Assembly: GCA_029862935.1 (NCBI GenBank)
Contig: JAOTWK010000211.1
Location: 1 to 6,418, forward strand
Direction of reading: 5' to 3'
Length of the DNA stretch: 6,418 nt
DNA from: Gemmatimonadota bacterium
GTDB taxonomy: Bacteria > Gemmatimonadota > Gemmatimonadetes > Gemmatimonadales > GWC2-71-9
Below, in pieces: positions 1 to 4,938 of this stretch; position 1 is the stretch's first letter, and every line of letters starts with the position of its first letter. The notes under the pieces are model-generated. The model did not search any database and was not told the origin of the DNA. It saw only the letters and a list, made by a program, of their open reading frames with translations. The position numbers and the translations under genes are program-made.

Positions 1-75
1 GAGCCCATCGCCCATCAATCGCCGTTGTAGTCCATCGCCCTGCCGCGTCAGCGGCACATCCCTACCGTCGGAGCA

Positions 76-97
76 CTTGACGCTGCCTTGACGCAGC
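76..97 (+). promoter_or_regulatory. tandem 11-bp direct repeat upstream of the first gene
   Basis: Two abutting copies, CTTGACGCTGC (76-86) and CTTGACGCAGC (87-97), differ at one base. They end 42 bases before the ATG at 140. Tandem repeats at about 11 bp lie on one face of the helix, the geometry bound by OmpR/PhoB-type response regulators. The sequence itself does not match a known Pho box, so the regulator is unknown. Each copy contains TTGACG, so one could also serve as a -35 element. The core octamer CTTGACGC also occurs once in the 2567-2783 intergenic region (2613-2620) and once inside a coding gene (3373-3380), so single copies can be chance; the tandem arrangement is what stands out. 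Confidence 0.4.
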
Positions 98-124
98 AGA
101 CGCATCGTACCGCCAGGAACCAGC

Positions 125-130
125 AGGAGG
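125..130 (+). promoter_or_regulatory. Shine-Dalgarno AGGAGG that fixes the start at 140
   Basis: A full AGGAGG lies nine bases before the ATG at 140. The in-frame TTG at 131 directly abuts it with no spacer and is therefore unlikely to be the start. Confidence 0.85.
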
Positions 131-139
131 TTGGCACCG

Positions 140-682
140 ATGCGTTGGATGACGGCAATTCCTGTCGCGCTGCAACTCGCCGCTGCGAGCACCGCGCTCG
201 GACAGGACGCGACGTACTCCCTCTACCCCGGCTCGGTATTGCGCATCACCGTCGCGAATGGGGACTACGTCAGTGGAGCGCTGTTCAGGTCCGATAAGCA
301 GGGGATCGTTGTGCGGCGCGACGGCGACACGGTGCGGGTCGCTTGGGGGGAAGTGCAGCGCCTCGAAATCGCGCGAGCCCGCCGTTCTGCCACTCCTATA
401 AGGAAGGGCGCTACCGTCGGAGCCGTGATTGGCCTCCTCGCAGGCGCTGGGAGCGCCCTCTTCTGCTCGTCCTTTTCAGTAATGGGCAGTCGTCCCGATC
501 CGTGTCCAGAAGCGATACCCCTCGGTCTCGTGGCTGGGTTGGCTGTCGGGTCCGCAGTAGGCGCAGTGATCGGGGGCGCTTCCCGGAAAGGCCAATGGAA
601 GGAAATCCCGCTCGGCCGGATCCGTGCGAGCCTGATGCCACGGCCTGACGGTGTTGGCCTTCGGGCACGCATCACGTTCTAG
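140..682 (+). CDS. exported small protein with double glycine zipper, unknown function
   Basis: A 180-residue protein of unknown function, probably envelope-located. Residues 1-22 form a signal peptide ending in STALGQ, so the mature protein probably begins near Q22/D23. Residues 30-78 are a short beta-rich domain (SVLRITVANGDYVSG, then VVRRDGDTVRVAWGEV), similar in look to small SH3/Sm-like barrels. Two hydrophobic segments follow. Residues 90-102 carry glycines at 90, 94, 98 and 102; residues 129-145 carry glycines at 129, 133, 137, 141 and 145. These are textbook GxxxG zippers, and the loop between them holds C109 and C122, which could form a disulfide. A polar tail (KEIPLGRIRASL...) ends the protein. 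Glycine-zipper helices typically pack tightly in membranes or oligomers; that role is inferred. The start is set by AGGAGG at 125-130. The gene converges with the amylase gene. It resembles the lipoprotein at 4425-4793 in architecture. Confidence 0.85.
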   Translation: MRWMTAIPVALQLAAASTALGQDATYSLYPGSVLRITVANGDYVSGALFRSDKQGIVVRRDGDTVRVAWGEVQRLEIARARRSATPIRKGATVGAVIGLLAGAGSALFCSSFSVMGSRPDPCPEAIPLGLVAGLAVGSAVGAVIGGASRKGQWKEIPLGRIRASLMPRPDGVGLRARITF

Positions 683-689
683 CCTCGCG

Positions 690-734
690 AAGGAGGTCTC
701 TCGAGGGCCCGCTCAGTCCTCGACGGCCTCGAGA
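690..734 (+). terminator. hairpin after the first gene, with an orphan Shine-Dalgarno
   Basis: TCTCGAGG (699-706) pairs perfectly with CCTCGAGA (727-734). With one bulged base the stem extends inward by GCC/GGC. It begins 17 bases after the stop at 682. No T-run follows, so it is not a canonical intrinsic terminator, though it may end or protect the transcript. A strong AAGGAGG at 690-696 sits just before it but no start codon follows at a usable distance, so it is an orphan or a remnant. Confidence 0.4.
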
Positions 735-796
735 ACACCAACCTCAAGTACAGAGACACGTTTGACTGGACAACATACTCGGCGTCGGGGGGAGTC

Positions 797-812
797 GGCC
801 GCTCGCGCGGCC
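797..812. terminator. GC-rich hairpin in the convergent intergenic region
   Basis: GGCCGC (797-802) and GCGGCC (807-812) form a perfect six-pair stem around the loop TCGC. It lies between two converging genes and could slow polymerase from either side. No T-run is next to it, so the call as a terminator rests on position and stem strength only. The rest of 683-854 holds no gene that I can support. Confidence 0.3.
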
Positions 813-854
813 TCAGGGTCGCACCGCGTCAAATCCCACCGTCCCGATTGCGAG

Positions 855-890
855 AGAGCGGCTCAGCACGGGCCGCTCTTCGCCCGTGCT
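855..890 (-). terminator. overlapping hairpins at the 3' end of the amylase gene
   Basis: Two perfect inverted repeats interlock here. AGCACGGGC (865-873) pairs with GCCCGTGCT (882-890) across an eight-base loop, and its outer base is the last base of the amylase TGA. AGAGCGGC (855-862) pairs with GCCGCTCT (872-879) across a nine-base loop. The arms overlap at 872-873, so the two full stems exclude each other, or shortened stems form an H-type pseudoknot. Position directly at the stop codon suggests transcript termination or 3'-end protection. Neither stem is followed by a T-run on the minus strand. Confidence 0.5.
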
Positions 891-2566
891 CATTGGCTCC
901 TGCCCAGGAGGACCAGGCCGTATTCCGACGACAGCGCGATCCGGCCGTCGACAACCGTGCCGGTCGCTCCCGAGTAGGCATCCACCATCTCGGTGCCATC
1001 GGGAAACAGTCCGAAGACCGGGATGGTCTTGGAGCCTTCCCCCTGGTCCATCGCCACGAGCACGCGGTCGACGAGATCGTCAGTCTCGAGCGTGCGGCTG
1101 AAGATGTACGGGTCCGCTTGGAGCCGGCGATGCGTGCCCGCCCCCACGGCCGGGTGCGTCCGTCGAAATCGGCCGAGCTTCTGCCAATGGTCCAGGATCT
1201 CGGCGGTCGGCCCTCCTCGCTCGAGGTCCTGCCAATTCATGACGGAGCGGAGGGTGGCGTCGCCTTGCGCGCCCTCGGCCTTGAGCGGCCGGGCCAGCTC
1301 GTCCCCGTAGTAGATCTGGGCGCCGCCCGGGGCGAGGAGGAGGCGCGTCCCCGCACCGACGGGATCCGCTCGGTCGGGGTCGTACGGCGCCCCGTCATCG
1401 TGCGAGCTGATGTAGTTGAGGATCGCGAGTCCCCGGAGCTCCCCGTCGCCGAGCGCAGCCGAATACCGCGCGAACAGATCGTCCATCGACCCCGCGGCGT
1501 CCCGCTTGAAGCCGAAGTTGATGAGGCCGTCGTAGCCGTAGTCGAAAAAATCCACGGTTCGGTCCCCGAAGTCGAAGTCCCGTCCGTGGTCCAGTTCGTA
1601 GTTGTACACCTCTCCCATCATGTAGAACGGGAGGTCGTCCAGGACCTGGTCCGGATGGGCCTCCTTCCAGTCCGCGAAGGCTTGCTCCGCTTCGCGCTTC
1701 AGTGCGGCGCTGACCGCCTCTTCAATGTGCTTGGCGGTGTCCATCCGGTAGCCGTCGAACCCGAACTCGCGCACCCAGTCCGTCAGCCACTTGATGATGT
1801 AATAGCGCGGCGCTCGGGGATGACCGGTGCGCTCGAAGAAGTCGTCGAGTTCGGCCAGTTCCTGGTCCAGGCGGCCCTCTTCCTGCCATGTCTCGGTCAG
1901 CAGTCGAGGAAGCTCCACGGGATCGTCACGGTCGGTGAGGATGTCCGGGAGGTTGGCGACGAGGGTGCAGTCCACGGTCGTGGCATAATCCCGATAGACG
2001 CATCGCGGACCGGTGCGGACCCACTCGTCAGGCCACTGGGGATCCTCGGGTGTCACCGGCCCGGTGTGGTTGAGCACGGCGTCCATCAGCACGCGGATGC
2101 CGCGCCGGTGCGCCGCGTCCACGAGCGACCGCAGGTCCTCCGCGGTGCCGAGTGCAGGTTCCACGGCAGTCCAGTCGCGGGTCCAGTAGCCGTGGAATCC
2201 GTACGTCTTCCCTGTGCCCTCGTCGACGCTCCCATGGATTTGTTGCACGAAGGGTGTCAGCCAGAGGGCATCGACGCCGAGGGCATCGAAGTATCCCTCC
2301 TCGAGCTTCCGGAGCACGCCGACAAGATCCCCACCCTGGAAGCTGCGCAGCACCGCGCCATCCTGCGCACGGCCCAGGGCACGGTCATTCGTGGGATCGC
2401 CGTTGTGAAATCGATCGGTGAGAAGGAAGTAGACCGTGGCACTGTTCCAGAATACCTCCGGCATCGCGACCTCGGCCGATGCGTTGGGGCCGGGAGCCCG
2501 GCCGCACGCCGCAAGCAAGAAAGCGGCGAGGCCAACGAGCGCCATGGCACGGATCACAATCCTCAT
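890..2566 (-). CDS. GH13 alpha-amylase, MalS-like, predicted lipoprotein
   Basis: A 558-residue glycoside hydrolase of family 13, most like periplasmic alpha-amylase MalS (EC 3.2.1.1, GH13_19-type), which cuts alpha-1,4 bonds in malto-oligosaccharides. Residues 1-21 are a lipoprotein signal with lipobox LAAC (C21); G22 does not signal inner-membrane retention, so an outer-membrane anchor is inferred. The barrel starts near residue 44 (VYFLLTDRFHNGDP) and has FVQQIHG...YGFHGYWTRDWT as in MalS. Region I is DAVLNH (162-167). Region II is GFDGYRMDTAKH (269-280) with nucleophile D276. The acid/base is E319 in MMGEVYN. Region IV is SSHDD with D390. All catalytic residues are present. C189 and C200 could form a disulfide. 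The large N-terminal extension of E. coli MalS is absent. The ATG at 2566 is chosen because it begins the signal peptide; the same frame runs up to a GTG at 2758, which would bury the signal behind 64 residues. No strong Shine-Dalgarno precedes 2566. Confidence 0.92.
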   Translation of the reverse strand: MRIVIRAMALVGLAAFLLAACGRAPGPNASAEVAMPEVFWNSATVYFLLTDRFHNGDPTNDRALGRAQDGAVLRSFQGGDLVGVLRKLEEGYFDALGVDALWLTPFVQQIHGSVDEGTGKTYGFHGYWTRDWTAVEPALGTAEDLRSLVDAAHRRGIRVLMDAVLNHTGPVTPEDPQWPDEWVRTGPRCVYRDYATTVDCTLVANLPDILTDRDDPVELPRLLTETWQEEGRLDQELAELDDFFERTGHPRAPRYYIIKWLTDWVREFGFDGYRMDTAKHIEEAVSAALKREAEQAFADWKEAHPDQVLDDLPFYMMGEVYNYELDHGRDFDFGDRTVDFFDYGYDGLINFGFKRDAAGSMDDLFARYSAALGDGELRGLAILNYISSHDDGAPYDPDRADPVGAGTRLLLAPGGAQIYYGDELARPLKAEGAQGDATLRSVMNWQDLERGGPTAEILDHWQKLGRFRRTHPAVGAGTHRRLQADPYIFSRTLETDDLVDRVLVAMDQGEGSKTIPVFGLFPDGTEMVDAYSGATGTVVDGRIALSSEYGLVLLGRSQ

Positions 2567-2783
2567 GGTCAAACCGCGCTTTTCACGGTGAACACAAGAT
2601 CTGGACAAACAGCTTGACGCTATGGTCGAGATGCTGCCTGCGGAGTCCGCCCGACAGCCTTCAGGGAAATCCACTGAGGCAGAACCGATCGATCGTCCTC
2701 TACCGTCTTTGACCGTCTTCGACCGTCGTGCCGTACTATCGTCTCCGTCGTCCGACACCGTGGCTCGGTCCTACCCCACTCCC
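2567..2783 (-). promoter_or_regulatory. intergenic region upstream of the amylase, with short palindromes
   Basis: These 217 bases separate the small exported-protein gene from the amylase and probably hold its promoter and operators. Three short symmetric sites are visible: TTCAC-G-GTGAA (2582-2592), whose near edge is 16 bases from the start codon; GCGGA-G-TCCGC (2640-2650); and CGATCGATCG (2686-2695). A phased tandem repeat lies at 2692-2731. I see no convincing -35/-10 pair. The best is TTGTCC with TGAAAA at 17 bp, ending close to the start, and it is weak. No MalT-type box was recognised, so regulation by maltose is not shown. Confidence 0.4.
2692..2731. repeat. helically phased 10-bp tandem repeat
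   Basis: Three consecutive 10-bp units, ACCGTCTTTG (2702-2711), ACCGTCTTCG (2712-2721) and ACCGTCGTGC (2722-2731), follow a weaker unit ATCGTCCTCT (2692-2701). The core CGTC therefore recurs at exactly 10-bp steps at 2694, 2704, 2714 and 2724. More CGTC copies follow out of phase at 2740, 2746 and 2749. Close to one helical turn per unit, the array could be a multi-site protein-binding region upstream of the amylase, or simply slippage-derived. Confidence 0.5.
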
Positions 2784-3284
2784 CTACGGTCTCTGCAACG
2801 TGATGTTCATCGCATCGTCGATCGAGAGCCGGTAACCGGCGTCCGGATCCGTGAGATTCCATCGCATTCTCTTGAACTCCATCTCCGGAATGCCGTATTG
2901 CGCACGGAACGCGCTCACGAACTCGCTCGGTTCGGTCACACCGTAGTCGAGCAGGATTCCCACCGTCGTGTACTGGAACTTGAAGTAGGTGACCTCGCCG
3001 CTCTCGGCGTACTGGACTTCGATCTTGTTGCCCATGCCGCCGAATTCGCGATCCAGCATGATGAGATCCCTGAACTCCGCACTCTCGATCGACATGAACG
3101 GCGCGACCTCACTCGCCTTCATGGTCTCGTACAGCTGGCGCATTTCGCTCTTGGGCATCCCCAAGTAGAAGCCCTTGATCGTGAGCCCTTCGCTGACCGG
3201 CGCGTCCTTCTGGGCCTCGAGAGTCCCGGCAAGCAACGCCACGCCAACGAGAGCCAGCAGCACGACGGTTCCCTTGCGTCTCAT
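2784..3284 (-). CDS. small exported protein of unknown function
   Basis: A 166-residue protein that I cannot assign to a family. Residues 1-25 are a classic signal peptide (MRRK, hydrophobic core VVLLALVGVALLAG, then TLEAQ), with cleavage after A24 or Q25, so it is exported and, having no lipobox, probably periplasmic. The mature part begins with GLTIKGFYLGMPKSEM (33-48). An 'I.G..LGM...E' pattern of this kind opens several small envelope domains and faintly recalls BamE/SmpA-like proteins, but the rest does not confirm that. It continues with a mixed alpha/beta region (EFVSAFRAQYGIPEM, 121-135) and ends in a likely beta hairpin (GYRLSIDDAMNITLQRP). The mature part has no Cys. The start at ATG 3284 is fixed by GGAGGAGG (3290-3297) five bases upstream; the GTG at 3299 would put the Shine-Dalgarno inside the gene. 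It follows the kinase-BON gene by 55 bases with no visible terminator, so cotranscription is likely. Confidence 0.85.
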   Translation of the reverse strand: MRRKGTVVLLALVGVALLAGTLEAQKDAPVSEGLTIKGFYLGMPKSEMRQLYETMKASEVAPFMSIESAEFRDLIMLDREFGGMGNKIEVQYAESGEVTYFKFQYTTVGILLDYGVTEPSEFVSAFRAQYGIPEMEFKRMRWNLTDPDAGYRLSIDDAMNITLQRP

Positions 3285-3289
3285 GTGCC

Positions 3290-3297
3290 CCTCCTCC
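3290..3297 (-). promoter_or_regulatory. Shine-Dalgarno GGAGGAGG that fixes the start at 3284
   Basis: On the minus strand GGAGGAGG ends five bases before the ATG at 3284-3282. This decides against the upstream in-frame GTG at 3299. Confidence 0.85.
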
Positions 3298-3339
3298 ACG
3301 TCGTCTTGAAGGGCAGCGGCAGGGCGGCAGTGATCATCG

Positions 3340-4140
3340 CTACTGTCCAGTTTCTATCTTGGACTCAATCGCCTTGACGCCAGGGATCTGCGACACCAGT
3401 TCACTGACCCTTTGCGCTTCGGCGACAAACCGTACGTTCGCCGTGATGGTCACGACACCGTCATCGGCTTCGATGCCGATCCTCTCGTCGGAAATTCCTC
3501 GATCCAGGCCCATCTTCGCGCGAATCTGGCTGGCGATGACCAGATCGTCCACGATCTTCTGGGACTGCGGGGTTGTCCGGAAATCACGATCAGCCGCCTC
3601 CGCAATGATGGCGCAAGCACCGTGAATCGGGATGTGTTCGAGATTGATCGCAAGGTCGACGGTTGCAGGATCGTTGATGTCGACACCATGGACCCATTTG
3701 ACCCACCGCTCCAACGCTTGGTCTGACTGCGTGATGTACTGCACGGCCTTCTCGCGCGTCATGTTGCAGCGATCCATCACGGCGGCGACGCGGTCCTCCA
3801 TCCTAGCCACGAGCCTGACGCGCAGTTGGTGCGGAATCCCTTTGAGCAGCAAGTGCCCTGACTCTCCGTGGTAGACCACGTTGTCGCTCTGAAAGGCCTT
3901 GGCCAAGGTTGCTCGGACGCAGGAGACGAAGTGCCGCCTGCCCAGCCCGCGGCCCTCGAGGAACTTCGGGGCGTGCTTGAGAGCCGACTCCAGCTGGCTC
4001 TCCAACGCCCCAAACTGCTCGGCGGTGTGGGCCAGCAGTTCCTCTCGGGACAGGAGTCGATAGCCCAGATCTTCACTGAGGCGTTCTGCCAGAACCTCGA
4101 TGCCGCTGTAGGACCCCCGAGTTATGGAAACGATCGCCAT
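3340..4140 (-). CDS. cytidylate kinase-like protein with C-terminal BON domain
   Basis: A 266-residue cytoplasmic protein with two domains. Residues 1 to about 185 match the cytidylate-kinase-like family: SITRGSYSGIEVLAERLSEDLGYRLLSREEL (5-35, with the glycine-rich loop near 8-13), VVYHGESGHLLLKG (88-101), RVRLVARMEDRV (107-118) and ERWVKWVHGVDINDPATVDLAINL (144-167). The loop lacks the Lys-Ser/Thr of a canonical Walker A, as is usual in this family, so true CMP kinase activity is not assured. Residues about 198-263 form a BON domain (IRAKMGLD, then IGIEADDGVVTITANV, then VKAIESKIE). BON domains normally bind membranes or ligands and are often exported (OsmY); no signal peptide exists here, so this one is cytosolic. 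The ATG at 4140 has AGGAGG at 4147-4152 with a six-base spacer. A long leader precedes it, and the exported-protein gene follows it. Confidence 0.88.
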   Translation of the reverse strand: MAIVSITRGSYSGIEVLAERLSEDLGYRLLSREELLAHTAEQFGALESQLESALKHAPKFLEGRGLGRRHFVSCVRATLAKAFQSDNVVYHGESGHLLLKGIPHQLRVRLVARMEDRVAAVMDRCNMTREKAVQYITQSDQALERWVKWVHGVDINDPATVDLAINLEHIPIHGACAIIAEAADRDFRTTPQSQKIVDDLVIASQIRAKMGLDRGISDERIGIEADDGVVTITANVRFVAEAQRVSELVSQIPGVKAIESKIETGQ

Positions 4141-4146
4141 TGCGGT

Positions 4147-4152
4147 CCTCCT
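4147..4152 (-). promoter_or_regulatory. Shine-Dalgarno AGGAGG of the kinase-BON gene
   Basis: AGGAGG on the minus strand lies six bases before ATG 4140. It is embedded in ACAGGAGGACC, which is complementary to the TCCTGT elements repeated in the leader, so its access to ribosomes may depend on leader folding (inference). Confidence 0.85.
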
Positions 4153-4159
4153 GTCGCTG

Positions 4160-4175
4160 GGGGCAGGACGGCCCC
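4160..4175 (-). other. leader hairpin just upstream of the Shine-Dalgarno
   Basis: GGGGC (4160-4164) and GCCCC (4171-4175) form an all-GC five-pair stem with a six-base loop. Seven bases separate it from the AGGAGG at 4147-4152. In the minus-strand RNA the loop contains GUCCU, complementary to AGGAC at 4149-4145, which overlaps the second half of the Shine-Dalgarno. A loop contact with the ribosome site is thus possible but unproven. Confidence 0.4.
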
Positions 4176-4186
4176 TTCGAACGAGC

Positions 4187-4240
4187 TCCTGTAACCGAAC
4201 GCTCCTTACAGGACCTCCACCAATATTACCAACAGGACCT
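4187..4240 (-). promoter_or_regulatory. putative extended -10 promoter with repeated TCCTGT elements
   Basis: On the minus strand TGG-TAATAT (4231-4223) is an extended -10 element in an AT-rich island of otherwise GC-rich DNA; the -35 position (TGCGCC) is poor. The nine-mer AGGTCCTGT occurs directly before it (4240-4232) and again at the expected start of transcription (4216-4208), 24 bp apart. The second copy is also the first arm of a perfect eight-pair inverted repeat, TCCTGTAA (4213-4206) with TTACAGGA (4194-4187), around an 11-base loop. The layout fits an operator flanking a promoter followed by a leader hairpin of the kinase-BON gene. The regulator is unknown. Confidence 0.4.
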
Positions 4241-4424
4241 TACGGGGCGCATGGGTGCATTCCCTTGTTGCTGCAGTCCCCACGTGGCCTTCCATGGAGT
4301 AACGTCGATCGGTGGTCATTCCGATGCCAACTCCGCAATGGTCGTTTCCTACCTCACCGTTCGCGTCGGAGATCGCGAACCTCACGAGCCAGTCTCGAGC
4401 AGCGGCGTCCCCATCACGCGATGG
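4241..4424 (-). other. rest of the intergenic region, with a hairpin after the lipoprotein gene
   Basis: I see no gene in this part. A perfect seven-pair inverted repeat, GTTCGCG (4359-4365) with CGCGAAC (4374-4380), lies 44 bases past the lipoprotein stop codon and may end that transcript, although no T-run follows. An eight-base palindrome CCACGTGG is at 4280-4287 and may be chance. Open frames on the plus strand here have no Shine-Dalgarno or recognisable product. Confidence 0.4.
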
Positions 4425-4793
4425 CTACTGGATGTTCGCGCCTATGGCGATCACGGTCACGAACCCACCAATGATCACCAGTGGTATCCCGACGGCCAGT
4501 CCTGTCTTCACGCCTGAAAGTCTTCGCACCTTAATGTCCTGCACATCGGCAAGAGCAAGCGCGGCAGATGTGTTCCTACGCGGGTGCGTCCCGACAAGGC
4601 TGTCCCCGCGTACCGTCCATTGTACCAGCTCGATCCGTTGGCCATCTACGGTTGTCACCCTGATCAGGTCGGGCTGCTGCGCCTGAAGGACAGGGCCGAC
4701 GGGAGCTGCTTTCCACGAGTAGCAGCCCACGAGGTGGACCGAGAGTACGAGTGCTGCCATGGAGCGTCGGAAGTGCCGAGCAGCTCTCCGCAT
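4425..4793 (-). CDS. small lipoprotein with C-terminal hydrophobic segment, unknown function
   Basis: A 122-residue predicted lipoprotein. Residues 1-23 are a signal sequence with an Arg-rich start (MRRAARHFRR), a hydrophobic core, and lipobox LVGC at 21-24. C24 would carry the lipid, and Y25 does not act as an inner-membrane retention signal. Residues about 41-90 are a short beta-rich domain (DLIRVTTVDGQRIEL, then DSLVG, then LADVQDIKVRR). Residues 94-118 are a Gly-rich hydrophobic helix with glycines at 94, 98 and 102 and again at 109-110. The order of parts matches the plus-strand protein at 140-682, so a shared family is likely. Function is unknown; lipoproteins with glycine-zipper helices (SlyB/Pcp type) are envelope components in Proteobacteria, which is only an analogy. 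ATG 4793 is chosen because GGGAGG ends five bases upstream; the frame continues to a codon at 4898 that lies upstream of the promoter, and the ATG at 4760 has no Shine-Dalgarno. Confidence 0.82.
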   Translation of the reverse strand: MRRAARHFRRSMAALVLSVHLVGCYSWKAAPVGPVLQAQQPDLIRVTTVDGQRIELVQWTVRGDSLVGTHPRRNTSAALALADVQDIKVRRLSGVKTGLAVGIPLVIIGGFVTVIAIGANIQ

Positions 4794-4838
4794 TGGGGCC
4801 TCCCGCAGGAGTACGCGCTGTGGTGACGTGGGCCGGCG

Positions 4839-4867
4839 ATCATACGCCTGCGCTAAGTGACCGTCAA
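4839..4867 (-). promoter_or_regulatory. near-consensus sigma-70 promoter of the lipoprotein gene
   Basis: On the minus strand TTGACG (4867-4862) and TATGAT (4844-4839) are separated by exactly 17 bases; each hexamer matches consensus at five of six positions. Transcription would start near 4832, giving a leader of about 39 bases that contains the Shine-Dalgarno before ATG 4793. This is the best promoter in the window. It shows that the lipoprotein can be expressed independently of the kinase/TPR gene upstream. Confidence 0.75.
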
Positions 4868-4874
4868 GCACGCC

Positions 4875-4889
4875 CAGCCGGAGCGGCTG
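4875..4889 (-). terminator. hairpin between the kinase/TPR gene and the lipoprotein promoter
   Basis: CAGCCG (4875-4880) and CGGCTG (4884-4889) form a perfect six-pair stem around GAG. It lies 49 bases after the kinase/TPR stop and seven bases upstream of the -35 of the next promoter. It could terminate the first transcript or be an operator for the second. No T-run follows. A second, weaker pair, GGTCGA (4907-4912) with TCGACC (4931-4936), lies directly after the stop codon. Confidence 0.4.
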
Positions 4890-4938
4890 CGGCAGCATCG
4901 AGATATGGTCGAGAGACGGGCGCAGGGCCGTCGACCGC

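Larger units (their letters stand above)
1..139. other. upstream region without a supported gene
   Basis: No gene can be supported here. The plus frame starting at base 1 closes with TAG at 28-30, so it could be the tail of a gene that enters from the left, but nine residues are too few to judge. The stretch carries a tandem 11-bp repeat (76-97) and a Shine-Dalgarno sequence (125-130) that serve the gene starting at 140. A nine-base direct repeat CCATCGCCC occurs at 5-13 and 32-40 and may be chance. No convincing -35/-10 pair is present: TTGACG at 77-82 and 88-93 has no good -10 at 16-18 bp. Confidence 0.5.

Noticed and set aside
77..116. Sigma-70 promoter built on TTGACG at 77 or 88
   Set aside because: No hexamer resembling TATAAT lies 16-18 bp downstream of either copy.
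131..139. TTG start for the first gene
   Set aside because: It abuts AGGAGG with no spacer, while ATG 140 has a nine-base spacer and starts a good signal peptide.
848..2617. Plus-strand open frame of 589 codons starting with TTG
   Set aside because: It lies antisense to the amylase, whose catalytic motifs are all intact. It has low-complexity, charge-rich composition, no recognisable domain and no Shine-Dalgarno; such mirror frames are common opposite GC-rich genes.
2567..2758. GTG 2758 as the amylase start
   Set aside because: It would add 64 residues ahead of the lipoprotein signal, encoded partly by the 10-bp repeats.
2622..3377. Plus-strand open frame of 251 codons
   Set aside because: It runs antisense to the exported-protein gene, which has a clear signal peptide and Shine-Dalgarno on the other strand.
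4280..4287. CCACGTGG palindrome as a regulatory box
   Set aside because: A single eight-base palindrome in GC-rich DNA is expected by chance and has no supporting context.
4140..4517. Plus-strand open frame of 125 codons spanning the 4141-4424 gap
   Set aside because: No Shine-Dalgarno, no domain, and it runs into the antisense of the lipoprotein gene; the gap is better explained as leader and 3' region of the minus-strand genes.
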